Assembly (NCBI RefSeq): GCF_016888165.1
Contig: NZ_JACSWC010000284.1
Location: 1 to 46,378 of the forward strand
Direction: 5' to 3'
Length of the DNA: 46,378 bases
Origin: Halomicronema sp. CCY15110
GTDB lineage: Bacteria; Cyanobacteriota; Cyanobacteriia; Phormidesmidales; Phormidesmidaceae
Shown: in pieces, positions 40,052 through 46,378 of the stretch
How the letters are laid out: every line of letters starts with the position of its first letter
How positions within the stretch are numbered: the stretch's first letter is position 1
The notes under the pieces: generated by a model
Databases searched by the model: none
What the model was told of the DNA's origin: nothing
What the model saw: the letters and a program-made list of their open reading frames with translations, nothing else
Made by a program: the position numbers and the translations under genes

Positions 40052-40315
40052 ATGTACGAGATTTCCATGTTCCAACCGACTCACTGGCTAGTTTCTCGTT
40101 CCCGCAAGGTGCCTGTCGTGGTGCAGGGGCGAGGTGAGAAATCACTCGTGTTCACTGAAGGCGAGTGGGGAAAGACGGATGCCCCAGCCTTCGAGTTGCA
40201 CGTCAGAATGGGGATGTACTGCAAGGGAGTGCAGGTTTTGGGGTACTCGCTGGAGCCGATGCCGGTGGGCGCTACTGAGGCCGTCGAGGCATCGCCGTGG
40301 CGGTGTTGCCCTTAG
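40052..40315 (+). CDS. Small protein, function unknown
   Basis: 87 aa; the in-frame ATG at 40070 gives 81 aa beginning MFQPTHWLVSRSRK, which looks like a more natural start. The stretch VVVQGRGEKSLVFTEGEW and AFELHVRMGM has the feel of a real small beta-rich protein. The last ~15 residues run into the degenerate transposase region and may be altered. No membrane segment. I do not recognise a named family. Confidence 0.5.
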   Translation: MYEISMFQPTHWLVSRSRKVPVVVQGRGEKSLVFTEGEWGKTDAPAFELHVRMGMYCKGVQVLGYSLEPMPVGATEAVEASPWRCCP

Positions 40316-40876
40316 AACGTGGTTTGAATGACTGTCGGCATCGGCTTGCTAGGCTGCCAATGTGATCACCAATTAATGACCAGCCCGACTGACCCCTCAA
40401 AATAATCCAAGGCGACTTGTTCTGCCCCGTCAGTTTACGAGCCGCGTCTTTGAATGTCGCTTTGATTTGCTCTGTCAACATCAGCATCAGCACCACTCGT
40501 CGCTGATCGTCTAACCGAACTTTGGGGGACTTATTTCAACGCTACTCCCTAACGGGGCAACGTCGAAGAATTGCGCCAAGGCGGTGGAGTCGGCTTGATA
40601 ATCCACCTTCAGCAGCACACGTCGAATCGTGCTGTAGGAGGGTAAACGCTGCTTCGGCGGGTCAAACAGTTCTAGCAAGTCCCGACGGTAGCTGTTCAGC
40701 CAGTCGCCAATGGCGAGAAAGCCCTGATTTCCGGCAGTAACGGCCAACGTAAACAGTGCCAAGCACAAGGTCATCTGGTGTCGTTTACCGGAAGCCTGTC
40801 GAACATCCGGGAGTTCGGCAAAGGCTTCTAGAATCCCAATCCGACCCGTTGCCGGGGAGACGGGTAGACTCATCAT
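40272..40876 (-). pseudogene. ISAs1-type transposase remnant plus a second transposase fragment
   Basis: Bases 40511-40876 (121 codons, minus strand) match the N-terminal DDE_Tnp_1-associated region of ISAs1-family transposases: FAELPDVRQASGKRHQMTLCLAL, FLAIGDWL and LPSYSTIRRVL. The catalytic part is missing. From about 40515 leftwards a different frame reads DDQRRVVLMLMLTEQIKATF and KDAARKLTG, which looks like the start of another transposase, and then degenerates. The two pieces overlap at SPPKFG/KVRLDD. The ISAs1 match is firm; the second fragment is tentative. Confidence 0.7.
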
Positions 40877-40956
40877 GTTTCCAGAGACTTGCTACAGTTT
40901 GAAACCCTAGCATATGAAAGCTTCTGGGAGAATGAAATAGCCCTGATATTCAGGTG

Positions 40957-41591
40957 CTAAAACCAGCCGATTTTACTTGTGAGTTGTTTGCCATTGAGAA
41001 GACTACTTATCGGGGAAATTAGTTGGCAAGGACGGGTGCGATCGCTGGCGATTTCTAAGGGAAAGCTCATCTGAATATCGGCGGCGGAAAAATCCCTTGC
41101 TAACCAGTCTTGGTCCTGCAGGCTGGCTTCAATAAAGGCTAAATTCGTCTGCAGTTGAGGATCGAGAAACTGAGCTTGTACTTGGGTCATAATCTTCTTG
41201 GCTACCGGACGCAGGCAAAACGGCATGCCTGGGCTTTTCGGAATGCGGTTAAACACGAGCTTCATCACCAGCCATGGCATCAGCGAGCCTTCGGCATAGT
41301 GCAGCCAGTGCGGTAGTGGCGGCGGTTCTCCGGCGCGGTCGGCACCAGTTGGCCTTGACTGTAGGTCTCAAGCAGATATTCGATGATGGCTCTGGACTCG
41401 GCCACCGTGATCTCGCCGTCAGTAATCACGGGAGATTTTCCCAATGGATGCACGGCCTTCAAGCTTTCCGGCACCAGCAGGGTTGGCGGGTTGCGCTCAT
41501 AGGATTTGAGGTCGTAGTCTAGTTCGAGTTCTTCTAGCAGCCAGAGCATGCGCTGGGAGCGGGAGTTTTCAAGGTGATGAGCGGTAATCAT
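40957..41591 (-). pseudogene. Glutathione S-transferase, frameshifted
   Basis: 41280-41591 encodes the thioredoxin-like N-domain (ENSRSQRMLWLLEELEL, HPLGKSPVITDGEITVAESRAIIEYL). 40957-41280 encodes the helical C-domain (WLARDFSAADIQMSFPLE). The join needs a change of frame near 41300: after RRHYR the other frame reads WLHYAEGSLMPWLV, the expected continuation, so about one base is missing. After ASDR (about 41037) the end of the protein also loses the family pattern, so a second lesion is likely. It would be a normal ~215-aa GST if repaired. A sequencing error is possible for the first shift, less so for both. Confidence 0.8.
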
Positions 41592-41669
41592 AAATCAGCC
41601 CCTGGTGTGATCGGATCGCGGCGCATAACGATCACCGTCAGGGTAACACCGAGACGAGCAAGGCCAGGG

Positions 41670-42848
41670 TTAGTCGGTCGATTGCAGCGCCCAAGCGAGA
41701 AAGCGCTCGGTATAGTACAGTGCCAACTGGTTACTGAGGCCGTTAAAGACGGTGTCAAAGGCATGTTCCGCCCAGGGAATTTTGAGCCAAACGGCTTGAT
41801 TAGCCGTGGCTTGGAGCTGTTCATAAAGCTGGCGGCCATACTGGGCCTGCACAACGTGGTCACGACCGGCATACACCAGTAGAGTTGGCGGTAAATCGGT
41901 GGTCACGTAGTTGATTGGCGACGCCTGCCGATAGAGCTCTGGGGCGGCCTCCGGGGGTCCCCCTAAAAACGCCCTCAAGACAGCCCGAGTCTCAATGGGA
42001 TCGGGGACGGGTGGGTCGCGGTAGCCAGCGACGAGATCCACCGGCCCATAGTAGTTGACGACCGCCTGTACGGGGATCGCCGATGCATACGCGGCGATCG
42101 TCGCGAGTTGTGCGCCAGCGGATCGTCCAAGCATCGCCAGGTGATTGAGATCCACGGACAACTCCTCAGCGTGGGTTTGAATATAAGTCAGGGCTGTCCT
42201 CACATCCACCAACTGCGCTGGAAAGCGATACTGAGGGGCGTGACGGTAGTCAATGGCGATGACGGTATAACCTTGGGCCGCCAGGTAGCGGTTGAAGTTG
42301 GTTTTGTTGTCGGGGCTGCCGCGCTGCCACGCCCCCCCGTAGATCGTCACGATGGTTGGATAGCGACCAGGATTGAGCGGTCGGTAGACATTCAGCGTCA
42401 GGGGAATCTCGTCGGGCCGAGCAAAGACGATGCCCCGATCCGTGTGGACTTCCTCTAGGGCAATGCCGCGCAAGCTATCCGCTAACACCAAAGGCCGGGA
42501 GCGCAGGGACTGCAGTGTCGTTGCTGGGACGTTAGCCAGAAAATCATCACCTAGCACGGAGCGCATCTCGGCATCGATCTGTCGGTTAGCGGCGGGAAAC
42601 TGAGCCAGCGGCAGTAGACTGAGCCCGAGCCCCAGCAGGCTACCGATCAGTATGAGGAGATGGAGTCGACTGCCAGTCCAGCTCAGGCTAACGAGTAAAA
42701 GCGCGATCGCATTGATGCCAATCAGCCAGGGACTGATTTCTGGTGCGCCCACGCCCAGTGGCAAGAGGAACGCCGTGGGCGCGGGGATGACAATCCAGAG
42801 ACTAAGAAAAAGCCCCACTAAACTGAGGAGTAGGATGGGCAAAGTCAA
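41670..42848 (-). CDS. Alpha/beta-hydrolase (esterase/lipase, HSL/BD-FAE type) with membrane anchor
   Basis: 392 aa with TTG as the only upstream start, because an in-frame stop lies five codons before it. Three hydrophobic segments (about 1-35, 40-60, 62-80) precede the hydrolase. Seen: TIVTIYGGAWQRG (HGGG-like oxyanion loop with Tyr for His), GRSAGA with the nucleophilic Ser, YAGRDHVV with the Asp and WAEHAFD with the His, so the catalytic triad is complete. Probably an esterase facing the periplasm or the membrane surface; substrate unknown. It is 123 bases downstream of the amidase on the same strand. Confidence 0.88.
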   Translation of the reverse strand: MTLPILLLSLVGLFLSLWIVIPAPTAFLLPLGVGAPEISPWLIGINAIALLLVSLSWTGSRLHLLILIGSLLGLGLSLLPLAQFPAANRQIDAEMRSVLGDDFLANVPATTLQSLRSRPLVLADSLRGIALEEVHTDRGIVFARPDEIPLTLNVYRPLNPGRYPTIVTIYGGAWQRGSPDNKTNFNRYLAAQGYTVIAIDYRHAPQYRFPAQLVDVRTALTYIQTHAEELSVDLNHLAMLGRSAGAQLATIAAYASAIPVQAVVNYYGPVDLVAGYRDPPVPDPIETRAVLRAFLGGPPEAAPELYRQASPINYVTTDLPPTLLVYAGRDHVVQAQYGRQLYEQLQATANQAVWLKIPWAEHAFDTVFNGLSNQLALYYTERFLAWALQSTD

Positions 42849-42971
42849 GAAAACAGCTCAGTAATTTGCATCAGTAAAAGGACTCCAAGTTTGTAGAAGT
42901 AGCCCATTTTTACAGGAATCTTGGCATCCTCTTGATTAGCCCTATTTTGGGATCTTGAAGCCGCTTTGGCA

Positions 42972-44585
42972 TCAGTATTCAAAGCGCTCGCCGGGCAAAG
43001 GCGGAGTGGTTTGCGGCGGTTGAGATAGCTGACTGGCTTGCTCATAGGCATAGGCAAACCCAAGCAACTTCGGTTCGCTGTACGCTTCAGCCATAAACGA
43101 CAGGCCAATCGGCAGTCCGGCCTCAGTAAAGCCCATGGGTAGGGTGATGTCTGGAAAACCGGCAATATTGGCGAGATAGCCAGCACTATAGGGGTCACCC
43201 GCTTCACAGACGTAAGTTGGATCAGACTCGACTGTGTAAATCGGGCTGGCCGGACAAGCCATTGTCGGGTAAATCAGGGCGTCAATATCGGCCGCCGCCA
43301 TGACGTCTAGCAAGGTTGCCCGTATTGTCGGAATTTCATTCGAGAGGGAATATAGCAATCCCGTGTCGGCTAAGCCGCCCGTTGCGACCATCGTGAGTAA
43401 ACTTTCTAACCGTGCCGGGTTGACTGGGGTGGCCGAGTCCATGATCGCCGGGGCCATACTGGCTTCTACCAGAGCCGCTAACGACTTGGGAAAGGGCTCT
43501 GGTAGAGTTGCTAGATACGCCTCAATTTGGGGCTTAAATTCATTGTCCCAAGCGGGTCCCATATAGCTCCAGGGATTTTCGAGGGACGCGGGCAGGTCAA
43601 CTGTCACCACCGTCGCGCCCTGGGCCTCTAGCTGGTCAACCGCCAGTTTCGTCAGCGCATCAACCTCGGCATTGCCCCCGAGAAAATCAGTGATCAGGCC
43701 AATGCGAGCGCCATCGAGCGCATCCGCTTCTAAAAACTGGGTGTAGTCTGCAACTGCATCGGCTTCGCTTTCGAGCGTGCGAGGGTCAGCCGAGTCCGGG
43801 CCCGCCATCACGCCCAGAGCGATCGCGGCATCCGTCACAGTGCGGGCGATCGGGCCACCCACATCAAAGGACAGGGTCAACGGCACAATGCCATCGCGGC
43901 TGACCAAGCCCATGGTTGGTTTAATGCCGACCAAACCCGTCACCGCTGCTGGCCCCCGAATCGAACCGGCGGTGTCGGAGCCGGTACCCAGTGCCGCAAA
44001 GTTGGCGGCGATCGCGGCGGCTGTACCACTGCTAGACCCGGAAGCATTGCGGCTTAAGTTATAAGGATTCAGCGTCAGCCCCCCCCGAGAGCTATAGCCC
44101 AAGCGACCATAGGAGGCCGCAAACTCGCTCATATTGGCTTTGCCGAGGATAATCGCCCCGGCCTCTCGCAACCGGCTCACCACAAACGCATCATCGGGGG
44201 GAATCGCCTCGGCCAGCACGGCAGAACCGGCCGTCGTCGGCATATCAGCGGTGTCATAGTTGTCTTTGAGAATAATGGGAATGCCGTGGAGGGGACCCAT
44301 GTTTTCTCCCCGAGCGCGAGCGGCATCGAGCGCGATCGCCTCGGCCAACGCATTGGGATTAATGGTGATTAACGCGTTAATGGCGGGTCCTTCGTCGTCA
44401 TAGGCCGCGATGCGATCAAGGTAAAGTTGCACCAATGCTTCCGAGGTCAAGGCTTCGGCCGTCATCGCGGCTTGCATGTCCGCGATCGTGGCAGTTTGCA
44501 GATCAAAGGTTTCGGCTCTAACTGGGGAGACAAAAATCGTGGCGGCGATCGCCAATCCGCCTGCGCTCAATCCCAAACATTTCAT
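42972..44585 (-). CDS. Secreted amidase (amidase-signature family)
   Basis: 537 aa. An N-terminal signal peptide ends at about residue 24 (LAIAATIFVSPVRA). The Ser-cisSer-Lys triad is present: ILKDNYDT (Lys), SGSSSGTAAAIAA (cis-Ser region) and GSDTAGSIRGPAA (nucleophile Ser). LHGIPI and GLVGIKPT are typical. This is a periplasmic relative of GatA/6-aminohexanoate-type amidases, too divergent for GatA because of its export signal and context. Substrate unknown; peptides or amides are plausible. It may form an operon with the esterase. Confidence 0.93.
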   Translation of the reverse strand: MKCLGLSAGGLAIAATIFVSPVRAETFDLQTATIADMQAAMTAEALTSEALVQLYLDRIAAYDDEGPAINALITINPNALAEAIALDAARARGENMGPLHGIPIILKDNYDTADMPTTAGSAVLAEAIPPDDAFVVSRLREAGAIILGKANMSEFAASYGRLGYSSRGGLTLNPYNLSRNASGSSSGTAAAIAANFAALGTGSDTAGSIRGPAAVTGLVGIKPTMGLVSRDGIVPLTLSFDVGGPIARTVTDAAIALGVMAGPDSADPRTLESEADAVADYTQFLEADALDGARIGLITDFLGGNAEVDALTKLAVDQLEAQGATVVTVDLPASLENPWSYMGPAWDNEFKPQIEAYLATLPEPFPKSLAALVEASMAPAIMDSATPVNPARLESLLTMVATGGLADTGLLYSLSNEIPTIRATLLDVMAAADIDALIYPTMACPASPIYTVESDPTYVCEAGDPYSAGYLANIAGFPDITLPMGFTEAGLPIGLSFMAEAYSEPKLLGFAYAYEQASQLSQPPQTTPPLPGERFEY

Positions 44586-45034
44586 CAGCCTGATTCCTCA
44601 CTTTGTAACCGGTCTTAACCAAACTTTGAACAGCTGGGTTATTGGCACCCTAAGTCAGGACTCGGATTTGCTTTGTGGCAAAGGCTACCGGCCCCTACAC
44701 CACTCGCCGAAACCTATAGGGGTGCGGATTGCGCGGGAGCCGGTCACTTTCTATGTAAGTAGGAAAGCAGGATTAAACGTAGCATGAGTGAACGGAGGAT
44801 AACCCATGCCGGCCATGAGTCCTGGGCTTTGTGAAGAGGTTGCGGGGGTTTACAAATGATTGCTCCCTCCTACTTAGCCCCAAAGTAGCGAAGATACGGT
44901 AGTCAGAGGCCACGCTGATTGTTGCTCCTGAGTAAAAAAAGAAACCGGCTAAATTAGGGCCTTTAGAGTCGACCAAAAATAAATTCAGAACCCTTGTACA
45001 TCAATGCTTTTGAGCTTGTTTCACCTGGTTTCAG
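44586..45034. other. Intergenic region upstream of the amidase
   Basis: About 450 bases with no supported gene. It must hold the amidase promoter. Short frames on both strands look random. I see no strong repeats. Confidence 0.4.
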
Positions 45035-45457
45035 CTACGCTTGCATTGGGCCAATTGAAGAGTCGCTGTCGCCTTCGAGTTCTTGGACCGCATTCTCTAG
45101 CTCGGACTCCAACTGCTCGGCGCTAGGTAAGACCTTGGGAAACCGGTGCTCGGCAACGGCAATGGGATTCTTGAGGTGTCGCAGGGAGTATTCGGCGATC
45201 GTTCTATCCTTGGTCTTGCAGAGAATGATACCAATGGTGGGTTGATCTTCTGCTTGCCGCTCTTGGTCGTCGATCGCGGACAGATGAAGTTCATCAAGCC
45301 TGACTGTTCGGGTCTGAAGCTACCCATCTCCAGTTGAATGACGATGAAGCACTGTAATTTCAGATGATAGAAGAGCATATCGATGCTGGAATTCTTTTCC
45401 ACCGATCTCAATACGATAGTTTTGGCGGACAAAGGAGAATCCGACTCCGAGCTCTAA
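45035..45457 (-). pseudogene. DUF1016/YhcG-type PDDEXK nuclease, C-terminal remnant with two frameshifts
   Basis: Three minus-strand frame pieces add up to the C-terminal nuclease half. Piece 1 (45457 down to about 45390) reads LLELGVGFSFVRQ and IEIGGKEF. Piece 2 (about 45390-45290) reads SIDMLFYHLKLQCFIVIQLE and FRPEQSGLMNF. Piece 3 (about 45290-45035) reads LSAIDDQERQAEDQPTIGII, LCKTKDRTIAEYSLR and PIAVAEHRFPKVLPS, to TAG at 45035-45037. One extra base and then one missing base explain the joins. The upstream end is cut by the insertion sequence at 45458. YhcG proteins are linked to DNA metabolism; this copy is dead. Confidence 0.8.
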
Positions 45458-46126
45458 GAGGGTGTTTTAAAAGTCGTGCAATGAGTAAAAAAGCTTTCTC
45501 AGTATAGGCTGCAAGTATTGATGTACGGAGCCCTGAGAAAGCTGATGGTTAAAGAGTATCCCAGCAACCTGAACCGTGACCAGTTCGACTTATTCAGCGA
45601 CTTGCTGCCGCCCGCGAAACCTGGGGGACGACCGCGCACAGTGGATGTCTATGCGGTGATTAACGCCATTCTGTATGTGCTCGTCGAAGGGGTTCGCTGT
45701 CGCGCCCTGCCGGGTGACTTTCCCCCGTGGCAAACGGTGTACATGTACTTCCGGAACTGGCGTAAAGATGGCACCTGGCAACGGATTCATGACCGATTGC
45801 GGGAGTGGTATCGCATCGAGCAAGGTCGGCAACCGAGTCCGTCCGAGGCCGTCATTGACAGTCAAAGTGTCAAGCGTGCTGCGGGGGTGAACGCCGCCGT
45901 CGGCTTCGACGCCGGGAAACAGATTAAAGGGCGGAAGCGCTTTCTGGCAGTCGAGACCCTGGGTCTGGTGATGGCTATATTCGTCACGGCAGCGAGTACC
46001 CCGGAACGGGACGGGGCAAAAACTCTATTGCCGCGAGTCAAAGCTCTCAAACCCCGCAGTATTCAACGCCTATCGCCAGTTTGTCGCGGCCTGCAATCTC
46101 AACAGTCTGAGTAACTTTGAACTTGA
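45458..46126 (+). mobile_element. IS5-family (IS1031-like) element, left end present, right end lost
   Basis: The left end is taken at GAGGGTGTTTTAAAAG (45458 onward), preceded by TAA, which fits the 3-base TNA target duplication of IS1031-type elements. It lies inside the DUF1016 remnant. The transposase follows. No matching right inverted repeat (ending AACACCCTC) occurs in the window, and the transposase is cut short, so the right end has been deleted. The exact right limit is uncertain; the transposase homology ends near 46045. Confidence 0.7.
45518..46114 (+). pseudogene. IS5-family transposase, truncated
   Basis: 198 aa against about 260 for intact relatives. N-terminal region DQFDLFSDLLPPAKPGGRPR and LYVLVEGVRCRALPGDFPPW are the usual IS1031-group DUF4096 domain. 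EAVIDSQSVKRA holds the first catalytic Asp; GRKRFLAVETLGL follows. Homology stops after KTLLPRVKALKP. The second Asp (ADAGY-like) and the catalytic Glu region are missing. The last ~20 residues are an out-of-frame read of another sequence. It cannot transpose by itself. Confidence 0.85.
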
Positions 46127-46134
46127 TTTTTGAG
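46040..46134 (+). pseudogene. Possible 3' end of an unknown gene joined to the IS
   Basis: In a frame different from the transposase, bases from about 46040 read NPAVFNAYRQFVAACNLNSL then SNFELDF and a TGA at 46132-46134. The composition looks like a real protein C-terminus and could be what remains of a gene after the deletion that removed the IS right end. I do not recognise it. Confidence 0.35.
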
Positions 46135-46143
46135 GCGTTGACC

Positions 46144-46235
46144 AGGGACCAGGTGCCTTGAGGTGGTTAGGGACCGGGTGCCTTGGGACTCACCGATGCA
46201 ATATGTGTCAATAAGCTCCAAGGCACCCGGTCCCT
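46144..46235. repeat. REP-like cluster: two direct and one inverted copy of an 18-bp unit
   Basis: AGGGACCAGGTGCCTTG (46144-46160), AGGGACCGGGTGCCTTGG (46169-46186) and CCAAGGCACCCGGTCCCT (46218-46235). The second and third are exact reverse complements (18 bp) with a 31-base loop, followed by TTTTT. The first differs from the second at one position over the 17 bases they share. The stem plus T-run can act as a plus-strand terminator. Confidence 0.8.
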
Positions 46236-46336
46236 TTTTCGCGTAGAGACGACAACAATGCCCGTAGCGTAATAGGGGATGAAGAGGACTGGGCCATCGG
46301 TCTGGGCGCAGACCTTTGTCACTCTATGGATTAAGC

Positions 46337-46378
46337 CTAAAGCAACTCTGATATTGGCTCGTCCGCTAAAGTCTGGGG
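46337..46378 (-). CDS. Possible C-terminal end of a minus-strand gene leaving the window
   Basis: The minus-strand frame from the window edge reads QTLADEPISELL and stops at TAG (46337-46339). It is only about 13 codons, so this is weak; the rest would lie to the right of the window. Confidence 0.2.
   Translation of the reverse strand, partial: PQTLADEPISELL

Noticed and set aside
42845-43207. 120-codon minus-strand frame at the amidase end
   Set aside because: It lies out of frame inside the amidase C-terminus and the following gap; no independent support.

Overview
The window is cyanobacterial. The octamer GCGATCGC and close variants recur throughout, and the gene set is typical of the group: pilB-pilT-pilC, a stand-alone orange-carotenoid-protein N-domain (helical carotenoid protein), the grpE-dnaK-dnaJ-(TusA-like)-rsgA block, glmS, clpC, and the neighbouring DUF3119 and DUF3086 genes. 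Uma2-family proteins, IS fragments and HepT/MntA suggest a large-genome, probably filamentous species. I cannot name the species from the sequence.

Layout. (1) 1-3.5 kb: the 3' tail of an IS1-type transposase, a perfect palindromic terminator, an EF-G paralogue and a helical carotenoid protein. (2) 3.7-8.4 kb (minus strand): the type IV pilus motor genes pilB-pilT-pilC. About 1 kb without a recognisable gene separates them from the divergent chaperone operon. (3) 9.4-15.7 kb (plus): grpE, dnaK, dnaJ, a TusA-like protein, rsgA, then a lipoprotein. (4) 16.1-20.5 kb: an accessory island with two Uma2 genes, a TIR domain and an FGE-sulfatase domain split by one in-frame stop, a small basic membrane protein, a broken DUF2283 gene, a diverged and frameshifted copy of the glmS 3' end, and a HepT/MntA toxin-antitoxin pair next to intact glmS. 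(5) 20.5-39.7 kb: core and conserved cyanobacterial genes, namely glmS, an oxidoreductase, DUF58, a cupin, a hexose-6-phosphate mutarotase, a TPM-domain protein, a tandem AAA+ ATPase, DUF2252, DUF3119, DUF3086, a coiled-coil protein and clpC. (6) 40-46.4 kb: a decaying, mobile-element-rich region with transposase remnants, a frameshifted glutathione S-transferase, an esterase, a secreted amidase, a DUF1016/YhcG nuclease remnant cut by an IS5-type insertion, and a REP-like repeat cluster.

How the genes work together. PilB and PilT are the extension and retraction ATPases acting on the PilC platform. GrpE, DnaK and DnaJ form a complete Hsp70 cycle, and ClpC supplies the unfoldase for Clp proteolysis. 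GlmS starts amino-sugar synthesis. The most unusual parts are the TIR-stop-FGE locus with its small membrane partner, and the glmS 3'-end duplication that brackets HepT/MntA. Both lie in the same island between housekeeping genes, which suggests a site where defence-type genes are acquired and lost.
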